Source: Protonemura montana
Lineage: Eukaryota > Arthropoda > Insecta > Plecoptera > Nemouridae
Assembly (NCBI GenBank): GCA_947568835.1
Contig: OX387609.1
Coordinates: 7,269,660-7,333,659 of the forward strand
Direction of reading: 5' to 3'
Length of the DNA: 64,000 nucleotides
The number at the start of each line of letters is the position of its first letter. Position 1 is the first letter of the stretch. The notes beneath the pieces are model-generated. The model did no database searches. It saw nothing but the letters and a program-made list of their open reading frames with translations, and was not told the origin of the DNA. The translations under genes and the position numbers were made by a program. Shown here piece by piece: positions 1-12,000 of this stretch.

Positions 1-80
1 GGATGGTTTCGTTCATACTTTTGGCATTTACACAAAAGCACTGGGGCAACGCTGCTCACTGTCTAACCTTTGCATTGCAG

Positions 81-3000
81 AGAATGCCGAGTTGGACCCG
101 AATACGTTCCTTCCGGATCGCAGGTACAATCACATAGCGCAGGTGCAGGAACGGCTGAACTTCCTGCGCTTTCTGCTCAAGGTAAAGGTTTGTCCTTGTG
201 TTGTCCCCTTCTCCTACCTCGTCAAACCTCTTCTACTTTCCTCGTCGAACCACCCGATCCTGAAGGTTTGTGTAGTAGGGTTTTCTTTTCAGTTGGTGTT
301 TGATTAAAATTTGTATTTGTTGTATCCTTAGCTTTCTTACATAGTTTCAAGAGATAGTTGGTTTAGCCAGTTTGTTGTGTTTTATTCTGTGCCTGAAGCT
401 AGCACTAGTTGTAGCCTGTTGATTTTGTAATTTTTTAAATCTGTCTTCAAAAAGTTATACTTAATAGTCCTACTATTCTGTTTCCGTGCTGTAGTTTAAA
501 AAAAGCATAGCAGATGCATGGTTTAGAGCCTGTGGTCTATTTTCAACCTCCTTGCTCGTTCACTATAATCTAGCTCATTATCGATCCTCTTCTTTCCTGC
601 TTAACTCTACATCCCGGTTAAATACTTTCCATTACCGCTACAGTATGATATTGTGTTTATTATTTATTTATTTTATACAACTGGCAAATTTTTGTCTTGT
701 TCAATGTGGGGAAGTTTTTGTGAAGTGTATATTATTGGCATTCCGCGTGCCAAATGCAGCCAATCGTGATAAATAATAATTATTCTTATTATTATTCGCT
801 TTTAAAAGAAAGTGTGTACGCCCTACTGGTTTATCAGGTTTCAAAGTTTATTTTTATTTTTATTTTATTTATTTAATAACAACTTTGGAGTAGGTATATA
901 AATACATTGTCCGGTGGTTGCTAGAACCGGTAGCTAAAGTTATAAGTTACAATGGTTGAATAATTTGATTGAATTGCTTATTTTACCTCCCATTAGGGCA
1001 TCCATTTCCACCTTTGGTAGGTCATTCCAAGCGCGGACAGCTCGCCCCAGAAGAGAGAATCACCCCACTGCCGTCCGATACCTTTTAACGAAAATTTTCT
1101 TGCTGTGATCTTTTCTTCCAATAAACTTTGGGGGATACATCTGTGTGGACGGGTCTAACTGCTTTGTGTGCTCCGCAGGACGGGCAACTGTGGCTGTGTG
1201 CTGACCAGGCCAAGCAGATCTGGCGGTGCCTGGCTGAGGAGGCGGTGTTCCCGTCTGACCGCGAGGCATGCTTCAAGTGGTTCTCCAAGCTGATGGGCGA
1301 GGAGCCCGACCTCGATCCGGCGATCAACAAGGACTTCTTCGAGGGCAACGTCCTCCAGTTGGATCCCGCGTTGCTCACGGAGAGCGGCATGAAGTGAGTA
1401 GTGACGATGGTATATGTCTGCGCCGGGTTTACAAGCAGATGTCAATCAAGTTGCGAAAAATGACACGTTGTTGCATTGGTGTTAATCGATTAAACCCTAG
1501 TTAACTTGTTTGTGTGGGAAAATATTTCCTCGTTTTAATTTTGGTAACATTTTAATAGGTTTTGGTTACGTACATTTTTTATTTTTGCAAAAACAGTCAA
1601 TCAACAGTCTAATTTTTGTCCAGTAATGGGTTGTGCAGCGTTTTAACATAATATCTTTGGGAGGACACATTAGAATTGTGTGGGAGAGATTACACTCGAA
1701 ACTAAATCACTTTTTCACATAAAATAATTGTTTTGTGACATGCACGATCGGAAATTGTTTAATCAACGTTTCATAATTCGTGGCTTTTCACTTATAGTGG
1801 AATTTGCAACAGTCTTGTAAGATTGTTGAGAAAAAATATTTGTTGAAATTTGTGTTCCGTACGTAAGAGAAAGAAAAAATGTACCTTTTTGTACATTGTG
1901 TCTATTATTTTTCTAACAACAATTAATTTTGCAAAATGCCTGCTTGTATTGTTTAACATTGTGCCATGCACGTGTCACGTGGTAAACATGTTATGTTTTT
2001 TTCCCTGCGCAGATGCTTCGAACGTTTCTTCAAGGCTGTGAATTCCAAAGAAGGCAAACTGAAAGCCAAACGGAGGGTTTTTTTGATGGACGACGTTGAC
2101 CTTATTGGGACCGAATATATTTGGCGGGTGCGTATTATCAAACAGACTGCATATATCAAGCATAGTTGCATTATTACAATATCTTGTTTTATTTATAAAC
2201 GAAGCAAAATATAAATATAAATTAATTGTTTTTCAATTCATTCAATCATTCATTCATTATTAAAAATAAAAAATATATTTATAATAATATAAAAATATAA
2301 CCAACCGTATTGTAGAAACGAGATCGGAAAACTGCGTAGATTTTAGGGAAATACAATTCAATTGCGCGTTGGAGGGTATTAGTGTTCACAAAAAATATTT
2401 ACAGAGGCCATTACAGAGAATTATTGCTAGTTTAAAGAAAAGTAATACAGTAATAGTAAACAATACCAGTGTAATATTGTGTTGTACTGTAAAAACTTTG
2501 TCCACAGGCTAAAGTGCCAAATCAAAGTAATAAATTATAAAAAAATAAAAAAACTCTGAAAGTTACTTGTTCTTACTTGCGTCCGACCGATCGTTGGCAG
2601 GTGGTGACCAACAGCGGCGACGACATCGCCAGCCGCGCCATTGAGCTCATGAAGGAAGTGAACACGAACTTGGGCCCGCGACTGCAGTCGTCTCTGCTCA
2701 ACTTCCACGAGAACTACATCTCCGAGTGCCTCGATCGTCTGCGAGCACACTTCGACACAGTCTCCTTCCTGTCCAAGTGAGTGCCCACGCATTTGTCAAT
2801 AACATTAGCGTATCGGGGGAGAGGGAAGAAGGAACGCGCCTTGCCGAAGTTGAAATGAGTGGTTAGATGCAGAGAGTTGTACTACAGTTCGACTACGAGG
2901 CCTTGTTTACTTGGGGTTGAAGAATGAGCATGATGTCTGATGTTTTGGACGGATTGCATTGGAGTATTTTTGGAGGTAGACAGTATTGGAGTGCAGAAGG

Positions 3001-6000
3001 GATGTGTGAGAGAGTGTTTTTTTTTTTTTTTTGGGTGGGGGTAGTCGTTGGTCAGTAGGATTTTGTGTTATCTGGCCCAAATTGATTTAGAGAGAGAGAG
3101 AGAGAGGGTCCTAGTGGACCATGGGTCCATGGTTTTAAATGGCAAACCATGCATTGATGAATGATTCTGCATTTGCAAGAAATTTTAAAAAATATATTAA
3201 AACATATGCTCACCCTGGAACAGGTATTTTGACAATCCTAAATCCTCATTTTCAATAGATCCAATGATAGATGCAAGCTATACGTCATTGTGAAGGCATT
3301 GAGACCTAAAGCTAGGGCAGCATATCTTAAAGGGAACCAGGTTGGTGGGAAAGAAATCGGAAGTGTTGTCTCGTACCAGGGACGCGAGTTTTGACGGTCG
3401 TGCTTGTGACAGGGAGGAGGAAAAGGATGGAGTGGAGAACAACAGGCTGAGGGCGGAGGCTGTCAAGATGTGCCGCGTCATGAAGGTGCTGCAGGAGTAC
3501 GTCAGCGAGTGCGACGGCGACTTCAACGGAGAGAGAAAGATTCTTCCGCTGCACCGGTGAGTCACACTTATACGTTTTTGGCTTTAATGTTTACCGCCTT
3601 CAATTTTTCCGAGCTCTTTATTGCCCTACGGTTGGTTCGTTGATCTCTGTTCTTATTTCTTTGTGGAATGACTTCATATGGAAGTTACAGACACATTCTT
3701 TAATAAAGTTTGTCCTTGAGCGGGCTACTAGCCGGCTGGATTAACTAGACCATGCAAATCTTGAAGCAATTATTGGATTGCAAGTGATCCGATCCACGAT
3801 CAATTAGCACCACCGTAGCACCAAGCAGTAACCCCAACGTAGAGTGGTTGTACTAATTAGCACCATTTTCAGTGACTCTGGCTTCAGTAACGCTTCATGC
3901 AATCGGTTGCTTTGTCCTCACTGCACTATGATGAGCAACTCAAACAAAGTACTCATTCTTGACAAAACCATCGTACAAACTTGTAGACCCACTTTGTGTG
4001 TATCGAACGTCTGTCTTAACTTACGGCCTGCGGTTTCAGAGCGTGCCGCGGAAAGCACCTGACGATGTGCATTCGCTTCACGAACCCGGGCCGAGTGGTC
4101 GACGACGTCGACATCTTCACGCACAGCAACGACACGCTGGCCGCGCTGCGCCGACAGATCCTGCGCCGCGTCAAGGCTAACGGAGCGAACGTCAAGCTCG
4201 AGCTGTTCATCAACAATGACTTGCTCGATCCCGCTGACGACAGGAAGATGCTGTCGCAGATTCCGCTCAGGGACAAGACGGTAAGTCGACGAATTTGTTT
4301 ATAATCCTAAATCCATCTTGTCTCTAAATGTATTTGTGTAGGTTAGTCTAAAACCCATGCTTGAATCAAACCCTTTTTTTTTTTTGTGATTTTTGTATTT
4401 ATCAATATGACAAAACAACGAGTTGTGTAAAGAAATTGATGAAGATTGTTATACCTATCTAGAATTCTTGCCACCTTGATTGCTTCGTTATGGTATCAGC
4501 ACTTCTGGAGAGAACAGAGTAACTTTAAATTGATTATTTGATGTAATATTTAAAAACCTAATCCTTATTCCATCGTCAATAGTTTGTAAGTCCTTCAAAT
4601 TGTACATAATCTCATTCTGTACCTGAACCCAACTGTTCAAAATTCACCTTTTCCTTTCCTCCAGCCCCTGATCCTCGGGCCTGTGTCCCGCTCCTTTCCA
4701 GGACTTGTGGGTTACGTTTGAAGACTTTGTCTGCGACGCCCCACCGATCCCTCTCGACCTGGACGATCCTATGTCGGAAGAAGCTGACGTCGGTCCCAGT
4801 GTCTCCGACACATCCCTAGAACCCAAACCGCCCGCCAGCAACCAAATCGTCTACGTAAGATCATCTTCCAACCCTTCCTTGCTTCTTATTCTTGCTGACC
4901 TTTTAACCTTGTTTCCAGTCGTTGGTTTGTCATGATCTTCCTTTTGTTATTTTTTTTTCTTAATATCGGTTTATTTTTCAGCCATAAATTGATTCGGGTA
5001 AAAATGCTTCATTTCAGACATGTTACCTGATGATGCCAAATTAGTTTCCTCTTCAAACTCCTTTTCACATTCCAACTTCTTTCATACCTCCTTATGCAAC
5101 CAAATTTCTTTTTTTTTTACTCGACTTTTCATCTTTGTTCCAATGCTTAAATTTTCTTAAATTTGTTGAATTTTGTTCATTTTGTCAACTTTCATTTCGG
5201 GTCTCATGACTGCACAATCGTAACAATATCTTGTCCAGCAAACATCTGTCGATTTTGTTACTCAACTGTCGTTGGCTTGTCATGATGTAGCTAACTTAAT
5301 GCTGAATTTCGCACTTGTTGTCTGCAGCTGCTGACGGCCAAGCTGTGCCAGGCTAGCGGCGCCGCCCCGAGCTCCCCGGACAGCAGCAGCGACAGCTCGA
5401 CGAGCTCGCCACAACGCTGCGTGGCCGGCGGCAGCTCGGAGGCCGCCGAGAGTGTACTGCCGGGCGTGCTGATGTCACAGCGGCCGAACTGCGCTTCGTT
5501 CTTCTTCCAGGTGACGTACAACCAAAGTTTGCTTGCTTTGAAGTAGCTGTAGATGACAGTCGTTGAATGGTTGGTGAGCGAGGCTTATTTTCATTTTCAC
5601 TTACACAACCTGTGAAAAATGGACTGACTAGGCTTTTTTTTTTTTTTTTTTTTTGGGCTGTAACAGCCAAATGGCTCTTCCAATGTTGATGAACACCTTT
5701 TTCTGTTCTCAACGACCCCTCTGCGTTTTTCAGCAAAATCAGTCCTCTAGTCTGGTAACCAATCTACATAAACAAAATTGGTGATCAATTTTCCATCAAA
5801 ATTTTAAAGAAAATCCTAGCTAGCAAAGCTCTGAAATAGCTGCGCCTTAGAGAAAATAATACGGGTAGGGTAGAGCCGTACAGTCTGTGTTAAAGTTTCT
5901 GTCAACTTTGTGGACCTTCTGTGGCATCACACCATGATCGCAGCAGTCGTTTGGGGTGCCAGCAGCTAGCGATTGCGGGATTTTAGTGGCACTGCCTAGG

Positions 6001-9000
6001 AACTACATGACCACCTTACCGACTCGGCTCAGGCTATGTCAGAAAATGCGATATTTGTGAGCCTGTCGGCGGGATCGCAATTGCCAGGTAGCGAAAAGGG
6101 TGTGCTATTTTTAGAAGCGGGTAGCGACCATTCTGTTCACCAGTCCCGAGTATCGTCGTGAGACGATACCAAATCAACTCTAATGTTTACATGGACTCTG
6201 TGACTTGAAACAAGGAAATCCATTTCATCCTTGTCGATGGTTACTTTTAATCTTAAGAGATTTTGAACATCAGGCTCATTCAGGTTCTTTACTTGTAAGT
6301 GTAAAGTGGAATTTAATCTTTGACAGCGGTATTTTCTTTCTGCAACTAATTGTTTAAAAACAATCTAAATCTGAAACATTTTCGTAGGTTTCTGGATGAC
6401 GTTTTATTTTTTAGTTTTATGCTATAAAATTGCGACTTATGAAATATATAATCAACAGAAATAATCCGATCCCTTCAGTTGCTGTCACAAATTATTGCGA
6501 ATTAGTTTTTCTATGTGCAGGAAACATAAAGTATGCCCGAGGCAAAGGTGAAAAAAGAATTCCTTTTGTTTCTTCCGAGCAGGTATTCGACGCGAACCAG
6601 TGTTGTTTATCCAACTGACTTGTCGAAGCGACAGGACAGGGTAAATGTGTTCGATTTGTGTTCAATTTGTGTTCGATGACTTCGACACTCTTATAAACTG
6701 CATTGCAATGATGGCCACCAAAAGCGAATCAACTGCCGAGTCGTTGGATTGCGATCGAATCCACCACGAGCTCGAATCATCGAAAACAAACACTCAATGG
6801 GATCTTGGTTTAAGCGAGGAGTGAGGAGGAAATAATAACCCTCTGCTTCCAAATCATTCAACAATTCAAGGATGGCGCGGATGGTATTTCTGAGCCCTAC
6901 GAAGCAAGGGGGATAAAGCCTGTCCCGCGATGTCCGCTTACACACCACCCAAGTATCAATGAATTCAGGAGCATTTTCTAAAGTGTTCCGAGCAATCCGA
7001 TTTTTCCTAGATATAGCACAATTATAATGGTTCGAAACCAACATAATTGAGCTGTTCAGTGCGTCAAAGAGATTATTGAGGATGCCTATGAATTTAGCAG
7101 TGGACGATGCAGTTCTCGATTTTAACTCTCCGGTCCCAATCAACGTGTTTATCAACGCCGCCGTTGACCCCGAGAGCGCTTGGACAGCCAGATTCACAGA
7201 CATCCTGTCAAATTTATTAGGTGCAATGTGTCGAGTGCTTAACTTAACATTGCCTCTAGCCAAGTTTGATCCCTGGTCTATGACATAAGCATCTCGCACA
7301 TCGCGCCAAGACACTTGCTGGACAACACCGTCTAGCGCGACAAAGAAATCTTTGCTGATCAAATTGTTTCTGATGCTTTTGAACAAATGTGGCACGTCGT
7401 AAAGAGCATATATTTTACGACCATTTGGGTGTTTGAAAAATTGTTCGCCAAGCTCCAGATTCAACTTCTTCATTAGAGATTGGTAGTTCGACCCCTGGTC
7501 ACATGTGAAAGCACGACCTACCGCACCCGCTTCAAATAGGGCTATGATATTTTGTTTCACTAATTTCAACATATCATCCCCAGACACATTTGTGCCAGCC
7601 ACAGAAAATGCCAAGGGCATCTTGTAACTAAAATTAAGGCCACGAATCATAAATACAAGAATATGTGATCCAGAGGTCGCCTTCCTACCCAATTCACCCA
7701 AATCTTCGAAACCTTCAATCAAGTCATATCGAGGGGAATATTGCAGATCTCTCTTAATCGACATTTCGTCGAAAACAAGAACGCACTCGCGCTCAACAGG
7801 GGACATTTGGGCCATCTTTTCGCGCAGCTTTGACATCAGCGATGCGCATAGACCTGGCTGCAAGTCCAACTCACTGAGCCATCTCTCAATTGCAGACTTG
7901 CCCGGCAGATTGAAATCAAACCTCTCCCTTAAATCTGAATACAAGACAGGGCTCTTGTAATGCATGGCCAGTGCGAGCTGTTTTTCAGCAGAAGTCCATT
8001 TCTGCGTTTTCTTATGCAGCAATTGCATTTTGAAAAACGTGTGCACGTCAGGAGGCAAAAACGAAGCGGAAGCTATTGCTACATCCTCTCTTGACAAATC
8101 ACGAATCATTGAATGTTTATTCTTCCAATATACCGCCTGGCTTTTGCTACGCTTTACCGCTAATTTAGCGGCTCCCAAATTCTTCATCAGCTTACGCTTT
8201 CGAGGTGTAACTGGTGATTTAATATGCTTCCAATAAAAAAATCTTATCATCTTAACAAATCGCATATTCAGTTAACAAAATGCATCAAATGTTGGGAATA
8301 AGATTGACTCCACAAATAATTAAATATATCTGTTTTATGAATAATATGTGTGGAGTACGTTTTGACGCATTGTGAGTAAAGGTCGCTTTTACCGAAACCA
8401 CTCTCAGCTAGTATTTGAAAACGCAGGTAAAACGGGGGCCTAATATTTCGCTAGCCTGCTAAGCAAAAAGATTACACATGTTTGTGATTCTGAGTTTCTA
8501 AAAATAGTAAACCTTTCGAGCCCACCAGATGTACCTGGCTCGACCCAAAGAATTTATTTCTTAGTTAGCCTCAGGCACGTCGATAAAGTAGTCAAAAAGT
8601 TACTAGCAATCACCGTTTGGCGCTACCGTCGAATACTACGCCCTAGCGTCATACCAGAACACCAGCCTCAATCGGGCAGAAACTCGCCCTATCCTTATAC
8701 AGCTCTACCCTACCGTATTATTTTCTCTAAGGCTGCGCTCATCTACGATGCGTCTCAATTTTGTTCGCAAACCCTAATAAATTGATAATTGCCTGAATTT
8801 AAAAGCGAAACTGTATGCTGACCCTGTGGTCTGTTCATCAGGTGGCCGACCTGGGTAGCCGACTGCAGTACCCTCCGCTACGAGACGGTGCTCGCGCCCT
8901 TATGAAGCTTGTGCCTCCCGACCAGCACGCGGTCGAGACTTTACAGGTGAGCTTGCTTTCGAGGCAGAGTTTCTCAGTGAGACGATGGGTTACTGCCAGA

Positions 9001-12000
9001 GGAAATTTTCAGAATACAGGTCCATGCAGTTTAGTATCGTCCCTCTTTCTCTAGACTAGGTTAGTGCACCATGTGTTTGTTATTGAATTGGAGGAGAATC
9101 TCACTCCTGGCCATTTGACCCATTTGAACCCAGCCATTACTGGCTGAAGAAATAACTATGTCAAGAAACATCAATGCTTTTTCTCTGCCTTGCTCAGTCT
9201 CTTGGGTGCTAACAAAGAGTCATCTCCTGATGATATTGCAAACACAGTTATGCATCTCCACACAATCTCCACCCAGCTGTCATTTCTCAACCATGTTGGT
9301 TTTTCTGCCTGCAATCAGCAACGTTTATCTCGCTCTTTCAGAACCTGTTCCAACAGCGAGCAAACATCGTGTCTAACGGCACCGAGAATCCCGAGCAAGC
9401 GGCGGTCACGGTCGACTCTGTGTTCTTCGCTGCGTCTTCCTCGCAAGTGCTCTACTACCTGGAGGTGCGTTCAGACCTGTAAAGCGGTCGACGCTTGCTT
9501 TCCTCGGTTCTCAGCTGGACTATTTGTTTGTGTAGTTTTAGTTTAATCTTTAACTTCGTGTCCTAGCTTGATTTTAATGACATTTGTATTACATACGATG
9601 ATATCGATAATTTAATCAAACAAATATCTAAGAGCCAACATTTACCTACTTTGGAAGAAAGTTAATCAATTTAAAGAAAAAAGTAAAAATTATTCAAGTG
9701 AACACGACTCGTGACTTTAAAATCTTTACAACTATGATTTCGAAAAGCAAACAAGCTTCAAAATATCAAACATCAATCATGCTCGTTGGCAGCATTTGTT
9801 GGATGGAAGATTCATTGGAAATTCTTGTCCTCAGGTGATGTACGCCCTCCTGATGCCAGCCATCGACCCAACTTCGGAGAAGGCTTTCGAATTCCAGTAC
9901 AACTTCATCAAGAGCGGCGACGCGCCAGTCATCCTCGACGTTCTCACCAAGAACAGCTTCTTGCCGAATGCCGATGTGGCCACCAAGAGGTAAATGAAGC
10001 ACTCGCCACAAACTTCTGTTCTCAAAACCGCTACGATGGGCCTAATAAAAATAGAGCATTGTTCACATTCATAGGGAATGTTGTAAAACTTTTCAGGGCT
10101 TCCCTACCCCAAGTTTTGTGTAGCAATATCAACCTAGGAGAAAAAGATTCAGAATACGGGGCCCAAACCTCAATCTATGCCCCCACTCATGAACTGTACA
10201 ACGTTTCTACCCCTGCAGGTCTGCCTACCTGACGGTGCTGAAGATGTGCAAGCTGCTGTTGACGGTAGTCGGCTGTGTGATGTCACGGATGGCAGCCGAC
10301 CCGCCCGCGCCAGCCTCGCCTGAGAGCAACGATGCTGCTCCCGCTCGTAGCGCCGTCGTTCAGCTGCGCCAGGCGATGCACAGCATACCCAACCAGAACA
10401 CTGAGTACATGCTTCGCAGCGTTGCGTCCAAGCTGGCGCAGCACCTCTCCGAGCAGGTACAAAATTGTCACCCTCCGTTTTCTTCATTCATTTACAACGT
10501 CGGGGTATAAATGTTTCAATATATCCATACCTATTATGTTGATTGTTGAGGTTATCATTATTAACAATTACTTGAGCCAGTCTTATAAGCAAGCTACATA
10601 CAAAAAATTAAAACGAAAAAAATCTTGCGACAGTGACTACCATAGTAGTTTCGACTAGCAATTTTGACGAAGTACCCCAAACTAGAGAGACGCTAATCAA
10701 TACCACCGCTCTAGGTCGGGGTTACTGCTTAGTGCTGTGATGGTGCTAGTTAGCACGGTGCTACTGATGTAATATGAGTGTTACCGCTGTAGTAATCGCC
10801 CCAGAAAAAGCCGGTTTGACTTGACAGTTCCAATGACTTGCCTTACCAACAGATGCAGACGGGCGGCGAAACGGTGCCTATGCTCCGCCAGGCCCTCTCG
10901 TGGCAGCTTCCCGACCCAACCACGGTGCAGGCAGTAATCCGCCTGGCATGGGCCGCGTCAAGTGGCAACTTGCAGATGCCAGACGCAACGTCCGATGAGC
11001 TGCATCGCATGTGTGCCTCGCAGGACCCAGAGCAGCAGCCCGAGGCAGATGATGTTTTCGGTGAGACCTTACCCTGAATCGGCCTAGCGGCAGCTTATTT
11101 AAAAACACTCGTCACAATGCATTGAAACTAAAATCCTCTCAAATAGGCTGTGTCCCACAGATGGTTAGTGCAACATGGGTGCAAAAGGTACTGCAAAGGC
11201 CTGGGTTCGATTCCTTGATTTGGCACATATTCTTGCAAGGGCGGTAGGTAATGTAATCTTTGGTGTCAATGATTTGGCTTATAATTGGTTTTGCTGAAAG
11301 TGGCACAGTGACCAAGCAAGACGATAGGGGATGCTGACCATTTCAAAAACTTCAAAAATGTCGGCACACCCCAATAGAAGGATTCAAAAAGCATCTCTTC
11401 TGCTCTGTTTAAGGTTCAAGAGGCTTTGTCACTAAATTATGATTGGGCTTATTTAATTTTAAAGTCGAATAAATTACTTTGGACTTTGAGCTATCACCTT
11501 GGGCTCTGTTGCATATAACAATGTTTTGTAGAATCTCATAGGCAAATCTACTTGAACGAATGCCTTCTGAGCTTGCAGCAGGGTTTTATCTTTAGTGCCG
11601 TTTGCTTATTGTTTGTGTTTGGTTTCCAGTCTGCCGGGAGGCTCTGGAAGTCCTGACCGTTTCGCTGGTGCTCAACCCAAAGACGCTAGACCACTTGACC
11701 AAAGATAAAACGTGGCACCTGTTCATCATCGACCTTCTGCTAATTTGCAAAAACAGGTACGACCATATTTATCACTAACACGGGAATGAAATCGCTATCA
11801 GTAGAACGAGTTCCGATTTATTGTGGCTCATTGTTGAGGGGAATTCGGTTAAATTTATATTGTGTTAGGGTACCGGGTTTTTTTTACTTATTACAGTAAA
11901 GATGTTTTTAAAGATAAAACAACCTAAAGATGTCTCACCCTGACGATGTTGGAAAGAACTCTGCCAAAACGTCGAGATACCAAGTCCTTTGAAGGATTAC

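Larger units (their letters stand above)
5846..8731 (-). mobile_element. P-element-type DNA transposon, complete with TIRs and target duplication
   Basis: A 2886-bp element in USP9X intron 8. The ends are inverted repeats: 5846-5880 and 8698-8731 share a 19-bp perfect start (CTTAGAGAAAATAATACGG) followed by TAGGGTAGAGC with a 1-bp indel. Directly outside both ends on the + strand is GCTGCGC (5839-5845 and 8732-8738), a 7-bp direct repeat; P elements make 8-bp duplications, so the eighth base (A before, T after) may have mutated or the end may be off by one. Size is close to the 2.9 kb of the Drosophila P element. The transposase is on the minus strand. Identity as a P/THAP9 superfamily element rests on the transposase. 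Confidence 0.9.

Noticed and set aside
1085-1445. Minus-strand frames near 1085-1445
   Set aside because: Antisense shadows of USP9X exon 2.
3227-3411. Possible extra USP9X exon upstream of exon 5
   Set aside because: The frame contains stops and exon 5 already joins exon 4 in phase at 3413 (K completed).
5353-5736. 127-codon minus-strand frame
   Set aside because: Antisense shadow of USP9X exon 8 plus a poly(T) tract; GC-rich exons here open several frames.
6130-6170. Short hairpin TATCGTCGTGAGACGATA inside the P-like element
   Set aside because: Short palindrome, no supporting context.
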